Positions 43,641 to 51,746 are shown, numbered from the stretch's first letter. The stretch: 64,000 nucleotides of DNA from Bacteroides sp. (GCA_014802425.1 JAAVCH010000008.1:5710-69709), one strand, 5' to 3'. Notes: generated by a model from the sequence alone, not told the origin. Numbers and translations: made by a program.

Positions 43641-43723
43641 GGGCGAATACCAGAGTGGCCAAATGGGGCAGACTGTAAATCTGCTGGTTTATACCTTCGG
43701 TGGTTCGAATCCATCTTCGCCCA
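43641..43723 (+). tRNA. tRNA-Tyr (anticodon GTA)
   Basis: The acceptor arms GGGCGAA and TTCGCCC pair fully, the anticodon stem is GCAGA/TCTGC with loop CTGTAAA (anticodon GTA at 43675-43677), and the T arm contains GGTTCGAATCC. A long variable arm makes it a class II tRNA. The discriminator base is A and CCA is not encoded. Confidence 0.95.
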
Positions 43724-43775
43724 CTTTAATAGAATTGGATTTCTAAACTTACAATTAGGCAACAAGACAACTTTT

Positions 43776-43809
43776 AAAAAAGGCATATCCGCGAGGATAG
43801 GCCTTTTTC
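43776..43809 (+). terminator. Terminator after tRNA-Tyr
   Basis: AAAAAGGC-TATCC and GGATA-GCCTTTTT pair with one internal mismatch and are followed by T residues. Confidence 0.8.
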
Positions 43810-43811
43810 TT

Positions 43812-43884
43812 TTATCCCCTCATGCCGGTTTCTTTATCCACACGCAGGTCTCCTTTATCTTCACGACGGTTCCATTTATCCACC
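43812..43884. repeat. Four TTATCnnCA repeats with 21-22 bp period
   Basis: TTATCCCCT (43812), TTATCCACA (43834), TTATCTTCA (43855) and TTATCCACC (43876) lie in the same orientation, 22, 21 and 21 bp apart. The second is a perfect DnaA-box sequence. GGATAAGGG at 43931-43939 is an inverted relative. No ORF is present in 43724-44016. Confidence 0.7.
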
Positions 43885-43958
43885 ACGGCGGCATCCGCCC
43901 CTTTCCCGGCGGGCGCCAGACCCGAAATGCGGATAAGGGACGGGGTACATCCCTACAT

Positions 43959-43994
43959 AAAGAGGGCCGTGTCGCTCCGGACACGGCCCTCTTT
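43959..43994. terminator. Bidirectional terminator downstream of pfkA
   Basis: AAAGAGGGCCGTGTC and GACACGGCCCTCTTT form a perfect 15-bp stem with a 6-nt loop, 22 nt beyond the pfkA stop. Confidence 0.92.
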
Positions 43995-44016
43995 CCTTAT
44001 GCGGCGAGATGGGAGA

Positions 44017-44997
44017 TCAGATGGAAAGGCGGCGGAGGGTGCCGACGAGGTCGGGATTGATGGGCTTATCCTTCTTGATGGCCTTGGTGAAGGGCACATA
44101 GACGATTTCATCGTTCTTGATGCCGATCATCACATTGCGCTGGTCGTCCTGGAGAGCATCGATGGCCGCCGCGCCCATACGTGAGGCGAGGATACGGTCG
44201 TGGGCCGTCGGGCTGCCGCCGCGCTGGAGGTGACCGAGGATGGAGACACGCACATCATAGTTGGGATATTCCTCCTCCACACGCTGGGCGAGCCCCATGG
44301 CTCCGCCCGTGATCGGACTTTCGGCCACGAGCACGATCGACGAGTTCTTCGACTTGCGGAAACCGTTCTTGATGAGTTCGGCCAACTGGTCGACCTGCGT
44401 GGAGATTTCCGGGATGATGGCGGCCTCGGCTCCGGAGGCGATGGCTCCGTTGAGGGCGAGGAAGCCGGCGTCGCGTCCCATCACCTCGATGAAGAAGAGG
44501 CGCTCATGGCTGGTGGCGGTGTCGCGGATCTTGTCGACACAGTCCATGATGGTGTTGAGTGCCGTGTCGTAGCCGATGGTGGAGTCAGTGCCGTAGAGGT
44601 CGTTGTCGATTGTACCGGGGAGGCCGATGATGGGAAAATTGAACTCGTTGGCGAAGATTCGGGCGCCGGTCAGGGAACCGTCGCCACCGATCACCACGAG
44701 GGCGTCGATCTCATGGCGGCGGAGCACATCGTAGGCGCACTGGCGCCCTTCGGGTGTCTGGAACTCCTTGCAGCGGGCGGTCTTGAGGATTGTGCCGCCG
44801 CGCTGGATGATGTTGCTGACATTCTGGGTGGAGAATTCCTGGATTTCGTCGGTGATCAGGCCGCGGTAGCCACGGTAGATGCCGTAGACGCGGTAACCGG
44901 CGAAGATGCCGGCACGGGTGACGGCACGGATGGCGGCGTTCATGCCGGGGGCGTCGCCGCCCGAGGTGAGGATACCGATGGATTTGATTTTATTCAT
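44017..44997 (-). CDS. pfkA: ATP-dependent 6-phosphofructokinase
   Basis: 326 residues, the usual bacterial length. Motifs: '[21 protein letters not shown]' at the N-terminus, '[16 protein letters not shown]' (GGDG with a following Ser, as in ATP-using enzymes, not the PPi type), '[22 protein letters not shown]' with catalytic Asp in TIDND, and '[21 protein letters not shown]'. It phosphorylates fructose 6-phosphate in glycolysis. It has its own promoter and a leader of over 200 nt with three direct repeats, divergent from the HAD operon. Confidence 0.96.
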   Translation of the reverse strand: MNKIKSIGILTSGGDAPGMNAAIRAVTRAGIFAGYRVYGIYRGYRGLITDEIQEFSTQNVSNIIQRGGTILKTARCKEFQTPEGRQCAYDVLRRHEIDALVVIGGDGSLTGARIFANEFNFPIIGLPGTIDNDLYGTDSTIGYDTALNTIMDCVDKIRDTATSHERLFFIEVMGRDAGFLALNGAIASGAEAAIIPEISTQVDQLAELIKNGFRKSKNSSIVLVAESPITGGAMGLAQRVEEEYPNYDVRVSILGHLQRGGSPTAHDRILASRMGAAAIDALQDDQRNVMIGIKNDEIVYVPFTKAIKKDKPINPDLVGTLRRLSI

Positions 44998-45023
44998 GAT
45001 TCTTCTGGGTTTATGATGATTGA

Positions 45024-45061
45024 TTTTATCCTTACTTTTTATCCTTACTTTTTGTCCTTAC
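45024..45061. repeat. Three tandem 13-bp repeats in the pfkA leader
   Basis: TTTTATCCTTAC, TTTTTATCCTTAC and TTTTTGTCCTTAC follow each other; on the transcribed strand they read GTAAGGA(T/C)AAAAA. They lie 27-64 nt upstream of the pfkA ATG. Confidence 0.8.
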
Positions 45062-45236
45062 TTCGTGCGGACTACTGGCAAGAACCGGGCCGGATGCCGG
45101 CTGAGCGCATGGACGCCGGCTGAGCCGGCGGTGAGGGGGAGCGGGCGGAAGGGGGCGCAGCTCCGGGAGAGAGGAGGAAGAAGGGGCTGGAGGGAGAGCG
45201 GCCACCATAATGCAGGGGGAGGAGGCGGGGGTGATA

Positions 45237-45267
45237 CAAAGATAAAGTTTTATGGCGAATATCACAA
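45237..45267 (-). promoter_or_regulatory. Promoter of pfkA
   Basis: Minus-strand TTTG (45267-45264), exactly 19 nt, then TATCTTTG (45244-45237), a perfect match. Start site about 45230, giving a leader of about 230 nt. Confidence 0.8.
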
Positions 45268-45275
45268 AAAATTTG

Positions 45276-45283
45276 TACCTTTG
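45276..45283 (+). promoter_or_regulatory. -7 box of the HAD-ribF-recF operon
   Basis: TACCTTTG ends 5 nt before ATG 45289, so the transcript should be leaderless or nearly so. It faces the pfkA promoter across 8 bp. Confidence 0.65.
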
Positions 45284-45288
45284 TTATC

Positions 45289-45933
45289 ATGAATCCCTCC
45301 AATATAAAGAATATTATTTTTGACCTCGGCGGCGTAGTGATCGACCTGCGCCGTGAAGACGCCGTGGAGGCGCTCCAGCGCCTCGGTCTGGCCGAGGCCG
45401 ACACCATGCTCGGGCTCTACCGGCAGGAAGAGCCTTTTCTCGGTCTGGAGACGGGCCGGCTGCACGCCGGAGAGTTCTTCGAGCTTATACGGATGCACTG
45501 TCCCGGAGCCTCCGATGTGGACATAACGGAAGCCTTCAACCGCTTCCTCGTGGCCATCCCCGCAGCGCGCCTCGAACGCCTGCGCCGCCTGCGCGAGAAA
45601 GGCCTGCGCCTCTATGTGCTATCCAATACCAACCCTATCATGTACAACAGCTGGATAGCCGAGCATTTCCGTCAGGAAGGACTTTCCATCAACGATTATT
45701 TCGACGGTGTGACGGCTTCGTTCCAGGAGCTATGCTGCAAGCCCGACACACGCATATTCTCCAATCTCGTGCGCCGCTACGGACTCGACCCCTCGGAGAC
45801 CCTGATGCTCGACGACTCGGAGAAGAACTGCGAGGCGGCCCGCGCCGTAGGCCTTCACGCCATGCGCGTGGGCTCCACGCCGGCCGACGATATGCTCGCC
45901 CTGACTGACGCATTCCTTAAAGCCGATGACTGA
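45289..45933 (+). CDS. HAD-family hydrolase (subfamily IA)
   Basis: 214 residues. Motif I is 'IIFDLGGVVIDL' (the DxGxV variant as in YihX-type phosphatases), motif II is 'LYVLSNTNPIMYNSW', motif III Lys lies in 'QELCCKPDTRIFSNLV', and motif IV is 'ETLMLDDSEKNCEAARAVGLHAM'. A helical cap spans about residues 18-85. Closest known type is the alpha-D-glucose-1-phosphate phosphatase / FMN phosphatase-like group. First gene of a nine-gene run; its end overlaps ribF by 8 nt, so an FMN-related substrate is a fair guess only. Confidence 0.85.
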   Translation: MNPSNIKNIIFDLGGVVIDLRREDAVEALQRLGLAEADTMLGLYRQEEPFLGLETGRLHAGEFFELIRMHCPGASDVDITEAFNRFLVAIPAARLERLRRLREKGLRLYVLSNTNPIMYNSWIAEHFRQEGLSINDYFDGVTASFQELCCKPDTRIFSNLVRRYGLDPSETLMLDDSEKNCEAARAVGLHAMRVGSTPADDMLALTDAFLKADD

Positions 45934-46876
45934 ACCGAGCGACATACAATCCCCGGCCCCCAACGGCGAATCGCGGCGGGCCGCCACCGTAGGGACCTTC
46001 GACGGCCTCCACCGGGGGCATATGCTCGTGCTCGACACACTGCGGCGCGAAGGGGCTGCACGCGGACTGCGCACGATGGCGGTGACATTCGCCGGACATC
46101 CGCTGAAGACCATCGCTCCCTCGCGCGCCCCCGGACTGCTGATGGATCCGGCGGAGAAGCTGAGGTGCCTGCGGCTCCATGCAGATGAGGTGATGACGGT
46201 GGACTTCACTCCGCATATGGCCTCCATGACCGCCGGGGAATGGCTCACGCGCCTGCGTGACGACTACGGGGTGCGGATGCTCGTGCTGGGCTACGACAAT
46301 ACTTTCGGCTCCGACGGCCGGACCATGACCCACGGCGACTACGTCGGCCTCGCCTCCGGCCTCGGGATAGAGGCAGTGCTCCCGCCGCAGCTTCCGGGAT
46401 GCTCCAGTTCGGCGGCCCGGCGCGCCGTGGGCGCGGGAGAGATGGAGGAAGCAGCCGGAATACTCGGACGCCCCTACTCCATCACAGGGACGGTCGTGGC
46501 CGGCGACCGTCTGGGGCGCGCCATCGGAGTGCCCACCGCCAACATAGATCCACCCAGTGAGCGGGTGCTACCCCCTTACGGCGCCTACGTCACCCGCGTC
46601 ACCATGCCCGACGGCACCCGCCGCCTGGGCCTGACCAACATCGGCATGCGCCCGAGCGTAAGCCTCCCGACCCCCACGCTGAGGATGGAGACCTTCATCC
46701 CCGACTTCGAGGGGGACCTCTACGGCAGCCGGCTGACACTGGAATTCCTAAGCCACCTGCGCCCCGAACGGAAATTCGCCTCCCTCGACGAACTCCGCCT
46801 CCAAATAATGCAGGACACCGACAACGCAAGAACCATCTACAACAACAACATAAGCCATGAAAATAATCAACTTTGA
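45926..46876 (+). CDS. ribF: Bifunctional riboflavin kinase / FAD synthetase
   Basis: 316 residues. N-terminal nucleotidyltransferase domain with 'ATVGTFDGLHRGHMLVLDTLRR' (the GxFDGxHxGH ATP motif) and 'VLGYDNTFGSDG'; C-terminal flavokinase domain with 'GDRLGRAIGVPTANIDPP', 'GAYVTRV', 'GLTNIGMRPSV' and 'METFIPDFEGDLYGSRLTLEF'. It converts riboflavin to FMN and FAD. It overlaps the HAD gene by 8 nt and upp by 20 nt. RibH, an upstream step in riboflavin synthesis, is encoded in the same run. Confidence 0.95.
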   Translation: MTEPSDIQSPAPNGESRRAATVGTFDGLHRGHMLVLDTLRREGAARGLRTMAVTFAGHPLKTIAPSRAPGLLMDPAEKLRCLRLHADEVMTVDFTPHMASMTAGEWLTRLRDDYGVRMLVLGYDNTFGSDGRTMTHGDYVGLASGLGIEAVLPPQLPGCSSSAARRAVGAGEMEEAAGILGRPYSITGTVVAGDRLGRAIGVPTANIDPPSERVLPPYGAYVTRVTMPDGTRRLGLTNIGMRPSVSLPTPTLRMETFIPDFEGDLYGSRLTLEFLSHLRPERKFASLDELRLQIMQDTDNARTIYNNNISHENNQL

Positions 46877-47513
46877 CGAGACTCCCTCGATCGTGAGCCG
46901 CTATATGCTGGAGATGCGCGACACCTCCATCCAGCACGACCCCCTGCGCTTCCGCACGAATCTCGACCGCATCGGCCAGATAATGGCCTACGAGATCTCA
47001 CGAACGCTCGACTACGGGACCGTCGACGTCACCACGCCTCTCGGCACCTGCCGCTGCCATGACGTGGCCGATAAGGTGGTGCTGGCCACCATCCTGCGCG
47101 CCGGCCTGCCGTTCCACCACGGCTTCCTCAATTATTTCGACCGCGCCGAGAACGCCTTCGTCAGCGCCTACCGCAAATACCGCGAGAAGGGGGGCGACAC
47201 TTTCGACGTACTCATCGAATACCTCGCTTCCCCGTCGATCGAGGGGAAGACCCTCATCCTCGTCGACCCGATGCTGGCCACCGGCGCCAGCATGGAGCTG
47301 GCCTACCGCGCCATGCTCTCGAAAGGGACTCCGGCCAAGATACACGTGGCCTCCGTCATCGCCTCGCGTGCCGGAGTGGACTACGTGAAGGCCCATTTCC
47401 CCGACGACACCACCCTCTGGGTCGGAGCCATCGACGAGGAAATCAACGCGCATTCCTACATAGTGCCCGGACTAGGCGACGCCGGCGACCTGGCTTACGG
47501 CGAAAAGGACTGA
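46857..47513 (+). CDS. upp: Uracil phosphoribosyltransferase
   Basis: 218 residues, starting 20 nt inside ribF. Family parts: 'DTSIQHDPLRFRTNLDRIGQIMAYEISRTLDY', 'VLATILRAGLPFHHGFLNYF', the PRPP loop 'LILVDPMLATGASMELAY' and the uracil-binding 'YIVPGLGDAGDLAYG'. It salvages uracil to UMP using PRPP. Sequence is closer to the divergent Bacteroidetes type (short N-terminus) than to E. coli Upp. No permease gene is nearby. Confidence 0.92.
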   Translation: MKIINFDETPSIVSRYMLEMRDTSIQHDPLRFRTNLDRIGQIMAYEISRTLDYGTVDVTTPLGTCRCHDVADKVVLATILRAGLPFHHGFLNYFDRAENAFVSAYRKYREKGGDTFDVLIEYLASPSIEGKTLILVDPMLATGASMELAYRAMLSKGTPAKIHVASVIASRAGVDYVKAHFPDDTTLWVGAIDEEINAHSYIVPGLGDAGDLAYGEKD

Positions 47514-47518
47514 CGGCC

Positions 47519-48628
47519 ATGATCCTCAGTTCGATCGAAATACTCGATTTCAAGAATATCCCCGAGGCCCGGCTGGAGTTCTCGGCAGGGGTCAACTGCC
47601 TTGTGGGGCACAACGGGATGGGAAAGAGCAATCTGCTCGAAGCCATCCACATGCTGTGCCTGGCACGCGGCATGTCGTCGGTGCCGGAAAGCGCCCTCAT
47701 CCGCCATGGCCGCGACATGCTTTCGGTAAAGGGCACGTTTGTCTCCGACGCCTCCACGGAGGAGAAGATCTCGCTGGGCATCGTGAAGGGGAAAGGGAAA
47801 TCGGTGAAGCGCAACGGCAAGGAGTACGACCGGATCTCGCGCCACATCGGAGCCTTTCCGCTGGTGTGCGTCACTCCGGCCGACTCACAGATTGTGGCCG
47901 GGAGCGCCGAGGAGCGCCGCCGCCTGATGGACATGGTCATCTCGCAGGCCGACAATTCCTACCTCACGCACCTCATCCAGTACACCCGCGCCCTTGAGAG
48001 CCGCAACCGGATGCTGCGCGCCGGCGTGCGCGACAACCTGCTCTACGAATCGGTGGAGACATCGATGCAGGGTGCGGCCGCCGCAGTCCATGCGGGCCGC
48101 CGGGAATGGGTGGAGCGCATAGCGGGGCCGGTGGCCGAATACTACTCACTCATCGCCGGCAACGACGAGACAGCCTCCATATCCTACCGCAGCGTGCTCA
48201 ACGACGCCACCCTCACCGAAGTGCTCGCCCGCTCGCGCGCGAAGGACATCGCCCTGGGATTCACGTCGCAGGGAGTGCACCGCGACGACCTCTCCACACA
48301 GCTCGGCGACTACTCCATGCGCCGCCTCGGGAGCCAGGGACAGCTGAAGTCGTTCACCCTCGCGCTGCGCCTCGCCGTATTCGACTATCTCAAACTCACA
48401 GGCAACAAGACACCCCTGCTGCTGCTCGACGACATCTTCGACAAGCTCGACTCCTCCCGCGTGGAGCATATACTGGAAATCGTGAGCACCCGCTCCGGAT
48501 TCGGCCAGATCTTCATCACCGACACCAACCGGGGGCATATCGACGCGATACTCTCGCGCCTCGGCGGCCAGCCGCGCCTGTTCGAGGTGAACTCGGGGCA
48601 GTTCAGCGAATTACAGGTGGGGCACTGA
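47519..48628 (+). CDS. recF: DNA replication and repair protein RecF
   Basis: 369 residues. The SMC-like ATPase has Walker A 'CLVGHNGMGKSNLLEAIHML' near residue 35, Signature-type 'LGSQGQLKSFTLALRLAVFDYL' and Walker B 'PLLLLDDIFDKLDSSRVEHILE'. RecF loads RecA on gapped DNA with RecO and RecR. It starts 5 nt after upp and is followed by a DUF721/DciA gene, an arrangement also seen near dnaA in many bacteria, though dnaA is not in this window. Confidence 0.95.
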   Translation: MILSSIEILDFKNIPEARLEFSAGVNCLVGHNGMGKSNLLEAIHMLCLARGMSSVPESALIRHGRDMLSVKGTFVSDASTEEKISLGIVKGKGKSVKRNGKEYDRISRHIGAFPLVCVTPADSQIVAGSAEERRRLMDMVISQADNSYLTHLIQYTRALESRNRMLRAGVRDNLLYESVETSMQGAAAAVHAGRREWVERIAGPVAEYYSLIAGNDETASISYRSVLNDATLTEVLARSRAKDIALGFTSQGVHRDDLSTQLGDYSMRRLGSQGQLKSFTLALRLAVFDYLKLTGNKTPLLLLDDIFDKLDSSRVEHILEIVSTRSGFGQIFITDTNRGHIDAILSRLGGQPRLFEVNSGQFSELQVGH

Positions 48629-48653
48629 CCGCACCGCATACCGGACCACGACA

Positions 48654-48947
48654 ATGAAGCGACAGGAAACAATGAGCATCGGCGACGTGCTGCGCATGAC
48701 GCTTGAGGAAAACGACATGACATCGCGCCTTGACGAATTCAAGGCCATCGACCTTTGGGCCGGCATAGTGGGGGAACACATAGCCGGCCACACGGGACGC
48801 CCGACCGTCAGCAAGGGGGTGATGACGGTGCGCGTGCCGTCGGCTCCGCTGCGCCACGAGCTGTCCATGAGCCGCTCGGCCTTCACGGCCGAGTTCAACC
48901 GGCTCCTCGGGCGCCGCGTCATCCACGACATCCGCTTCACGTCGTGA
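48654..48947 (+). CDS. dciA: DUF721 / DciA-like helicase-associated protein
   Basis: 97 residues with 'TMSIGDVLRMTLEENDMTSRLDEFKAIDLWAGIVGEHIAGHTGRPTVSKGVMTVRVPSAPLRHELSMSR', the DUF721 pattern (W..ivG..ia.hT.p......L.v.v.s....qEL). DciA is the ancestral replicative-helicase operator in bacteria lacking DnaC or DnaI. It lies 25 nt behind recF. Short length is normal for Bacteroidetes members. Confidence 0.85.
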   Translation: MKRQETMSIGDVLRMTLEENDMTSRLDEFKAIDLWAGIVGEHIAGHTGRPTVSKGVMTVRVPSAPLRHELSMSRSAFTAEFNRLLGRRVIHDIRFTS

Positions 48948-49065
48948 AGCCCACTCCCCCACCGGGGACGCCGCAAGACGCTCCGGGAAGCGCACGGACG
49001 GCATCCGGGCCACCCTACGCCACCCGCCCTACTACATATCAACACAGACACATCAAAAGACACAT

Positions 49066-49509
49066 ATGGTAAAAGACCTGCCGAATCTGGCCGATTTCCG
49101 CCACTCACAGGAGGTGCAGATCAGATTCAACGACATCGATATTCTCGGACACGTCAACAACATCGTCTATTTCGCCTTCTACGACCTGGCGAAGGCCCGG
49201 TTTCTCGAAGCCGTCCGCAAGGGCAACATCGACTTCCGCCGCGTGGAGTGCGTCATAGCCGACATCCACAACACCTTCATAAAGCAGATAAGGTTCGGCG
49301 ATGAAATCGAGGTGAAGACACGCTGCACACGCCTCGGCGAACACAGCTTCACCCTCCAGCAGTGCATCGTGGAGATACCCACACAGGAAATCCGCTCCGT
49401 GTGCGAGACGGTGATGGTGTGTTTCGATCCCGACACCGGAAGATCCACCGCAATGACTCCGGAGCTGCGCGCCGCCCTTATCGAGTACGAGAGGCTGCCC
49501 GTGGACTGA
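49066..49509 (+). CDS. Acyl-CoA thioesterase, 4HBT (YbgC-like) family
   Basis: 147 residues, a single hotdog domain. 'QIRFNDIDILGHVNNIVYFAFYDLAKARFLEAV' has the D-x-(D/Q)-x-x-x-H-V-N-N catalytic region of 4-hydroxybenzoyl-CoA thioesterase-like enzymes, and 'IRFGDEIEVKTRCTRLGEHSFTLQQCIVE' is the second strand pair. It hydrolyses acyl-CoA thioesters, substrate unknown. Preceded by 118 nt without features, and the ATG at 49066 is the first good start. Confidence 0.85.
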   Translation: MVKDLPNLADFRHSQEVQIRFNDIDILGHVNNIVYFAFYDLAKARFLEAVRKGNIDFRRVECVIADIHNTFIKQIRFGDEIEVKTRCTRLGEHSFTLQQCIVEIPTQEIRSVCETVMVCFDPDTGRSTAMTPELRAALIEYERLPVD

Positions 49510-49619
49510 CCCGGGCGCCGGGGTCCTTTCCCCCGCGCTCCGTCCATGCGGCGCTACCGGACCGACACCGGACCGACATAAAGAATCAACCGAGCACATT
49601 AAAATACGAAACAGTAAAC

Positions 49620-50243
49620 ATGAAATACAACGTAACCGAATCCGACCTCCGGTCAATACTCGAGGCCGAGGCCGCGGCGATAAAGGCCATACCGCTCACC
49701 TACGCCTACAGCCGCGCCGTGGAACTGATCGTGGAGCAAGTGGACCGCAAAGGGGGCAAACTCGTGGTGAGCGGCATGGGCAAGGCCGGCCAGATCGGCA
49801 TGAACATAGCCACCACCTTCTGCTCCACCGGCACTCCGGCCGTGTTCCTCCATCCCGCCGAGGCCCAGCACGGCGACCTGGGCATCATACAGCGCCATGA
49901 CCTCCTGCTCCTCATCTCCAATTCGGGAAAGACTTCGGAGATACTTAAACTCGTGGAACTGGCCCACGTATTAAACCCTGACTTGAAGATAATTGTTATT
50001 ACAGGAGACACAGACAGCCCGCTGGCCGAGATGGCCGACGTGACCCTCCACACCGGCGGCGCCCCCGAAGTGTGTCCTCTCGGCCTGACTCCCACCACGT
50101 CCACTACGACGATGACCGTCATCGGCGACCTGCTCGTGGTGAGCGTCATGAAGGCCATCGGCTTCAAAGTCGAGGACTACGCCAAGCGCCATCACGGAGG
50201 ATACCTCGGCGCCAAATCGGCCGCCGAGGCATCCGGAAAATGA
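49620..50243 (+). CDS. kdsD: Single-domain SIS sugar-phosphate isomerase (arabinose-5-phosphate isomerase-like)
   Basis: 207 residues from ATG 49620 (MKYNVTESDL); the longer track start lies in the previous gene. SIS domain with 'GKLVVSGMGKAGQIGMNIATTFCSTGTPAVFLHPAEAQHGDLG', 'LLISNSGKTSEILKLVEL' and the KdsD-type 'EVCPLGLTPTTSTTTMTVIGDLL' plus 'YAKRHHGGYLGAKS'. KdsD makes arabinose 5-phosphate from ribulose 5-phosphate for Kdo, a lipopolysaccharide sugar. The two C-terminal CBS domains of E. coli KdsD are missing; single-domain forms are known in Bacteroides. Symbol given on motif grounds. Confidence 0.82.
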   Translation: MKYNVTESDLRSILEAEAAAIKAIPLTYAYSRAVELIVEQVDRKGGKLVVSGMGKAGQIGMNIATTFCSTGTPAVFLHPAEAQHGDLGIIQRHDLLLLISNSGKTSEILKLVELAHVLNPDLKIIVITGDTDSPLAEMADVTLHTGGAPEVCPLGLTPTTSTTTMTVIGDLLVVSVMKAIGFKVEDYAKRHHGGYLGAKSAAEASGK

Positions 50244-50290
50244 CACCCCACAACCAAAGACACCCAAAAGCAAAAAACACACATACCGAC

Positions 50291-51229
50291 ATGACTCTTG
50301 TAAAACTCCCTCTCCGACTTGATTCGTTTGACCGCAAAAGCCGCGACTACGCCATACTCCGCGATGCGGAAAGCAGCCGCGCCACGACATCGTCGCTCCT
50401 CGACGAGGAGCGCTATATGGACGCCCTGGAGCGCACCGTCAACATAATGCGCGACCTGCGCGAATTCTCCGACCTCAACCACATCGAGTTCCGCTCCATG
50501 CTGGCGGCCATACTCTTCGACCTGGCCGAGGTCCATTTCCTCCTCAAGGACTACAGGCAGAGCGAGAAGGAACTGGAAATGCTCTTCAAGGTGCTCTCCC
50601 GCCTCTCGAAAGAGGATCCCGAGCGCTACGGCGAGTTCCATATCCTCGCCATGGAGCTTGCGGCGCGCATCATGCGCTCGCGCAAGAAGACGATCGAGAT
50701 GCTGGTGAAGCAGCGTCTCACCACCGATTCGCTCTACGAGAAGGTAAATGCCGGTGTGGCGTCGGCCACGGAGCGCCTGGCCGAATCGCTGCGGAAGGTG
50801 GGTGAGCTGACCGCCTCCTCGGGCGCCTACAAGGAGGCCCTGAAGTTCTACTCCGAGGCCATCAAGTACTCCAAGAAGCGTTCCGGCCGCGTGGGCCGCA
50901 AGGAAATCAAGATGACCATCGAGATGGCCGAGGTGATGAGCCGCATCAAGGCCATGCGCCAGCGCGCAAAGCGCCTCCTGGCCGCAGTACTCCCCCACGC
51001 CATCGCGCTTGAGACCCTGGAACTCGAGGAGGACATCATCGCCCTGATCGAGATGATCGACAAGTACGAGGAGCAGCCCTCGAAGTGGAAGGCCTTCACC
51101 CACGCCGTGAGCACCATGCTCCGTCGGGGCGAGAAGGCTGTGAAGGACGGCGAGGCCGACGCGGAAGCCGCCGCCGACACCGCCGCAGATGAGGCTGCCG
51201 CCTACGCCGATAACCAAGAAAAGGAATAA
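50291..51229 (+). CDS. Helical TPR-like protein
   Basis: 312 residues from ATG 50291 (MTLVKLPLRL). Almost entirely helical with TPR-like pairs: 'FDLAEVHFLLKDYRQSEKELEMLFKVLSRLS', 'LAMELAARIMRS', 'VGELTASSGAYKEALKFYSEAIKYSKK', ending in an acidic Ala-rich tail ('AEAAADTAADEAAAYADNQ'). No signal peptide or membrane segment, so cytoplasmic. It lies 47 nt behind kdsD and 25 nt before ribH. Probably a scaffold for protein contacts; partner unknown. Confidence 0.75.
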   Translation: MTLVKLPLRLDSFDRKSRDYAILRDAESSRATTSSLLDEERYMDALERTVNIMRDLREFSDLNHIEFRSMLAAILFDLAEVHFLLKDYRQSEKELEMLFKVLSRLSKEDPERYGEFHILAMELAARIMRSRKKTIEMLVKQRLTTDSLYEKVNAGVASATERLAESLRKVGELTASSGAYKEALKFYSEAIKYSKKRSGRVGRKEIKMTIEMAEVMSRIKAMRQRAKRLLAAVLPHAIALETLELEEDIIALIEMIDKYEEQPSKWKAFTHAVSTMLRRGEKAVKDGEADAEAAADTAADEAAAYADNQEKE

Positions 51230-51254
51230 CCAGCCACAGACAGGAAACACACAT

Positions 51255-51746
51255 ATGTCGACCATACTCAACACCAACGGGAGCATGCTCGAAGTGCCCG
51301 CTCCCTATGATCCCGACCGCTTCGTGTGCGATATCGTGACGGCCGAATGGAATCCCGACGTGACCCACGCCCTGCGCGACGGCGCCGTGGCCACGCTTGT
51401 GGAGGCCGGCGTGCGCCGGGAGAACATCCGTCTGCATGGTGTGCCCGGCACGGTGGAGCTCATCAATGCCGCCGGCGTGCTGACCCGCCGACGCCCGGAC
51501 GCGGTAATCATCATCGGCTGCGTCATACGCGGCGATACCCCCCATTTCGACTACGTATGCCAGCAGGCCGCCCAGGGAGCCGCCATAATCAACGCACGCG
51601 GAGAGACACCGCTGATTTTCGGCGTACTCACTGTCGACAATCTCCAGCAAGCCCTCGACCGCGCCGGAGGTGCGCTCGGCAACAAGGGCTCCGAAGCCGC
51701 CGTGGCGGCCATCGAGATGGCCAATTTCCATGCGTCCATCTGCTGA
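51255..51746 (+). CDS. ribH: 6,7-dimethyl-8-ribityllumazine synthase
   Basis: 163 residues from ATG 51255. Lumazine synthase motifs: 'FVCDIVTAEWNPDVTHALRDGAVATLVEAG' (with the EWN substrate motif), 'LHGVPGTVELINAA' , 'IIGCVIRGDTPHFDYVCQQAAQG' (GxVIRGxTxHFDYV) and 'PLIFGVLTVDNLQQAL'. It forms the lumazine precursor of riboflavin and assembles as an icosahedral shell or smaller oligomers. Last gene of the nine-gene run that also holds ribF, so FAD biosynthesis is partly grouped here. Confidence 0.95.
   Translation: MSTILNTNGSMLEVPAPYDPDRFVCDIVTAEWNPDVTHALRDGAVATLVEAGVRRENIRLHGVPGTVELINAAGVLTRRRPDAVIIIGCVIRGDTPHFDYVCQQAAQGAAIINARGETPLIFGVLTVDNLQQALDRAGGALGNKGSEAAVAAIEMANFHASIC

Noticed and set aside
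43511-43786. Minus-strand ORF of 91 aa (contains MDSNHRRYKPADLQSAPFGHSG)
   Set aside because: It is the antisense translation of tRNA-Tyr, a well-known false ORF type.
43812-43884. Full oriC
   Set aside because: Only one perfect DnaA box, no AT-rich unwinding region, no dnaA gene and no clear gene-orientation switch. Kept only as a DnaA-box-like array.
43812-43939. CRISPR array
   Set aside because: Units of 21-22 bp are degenerate, with no true spacers and no cas genes.
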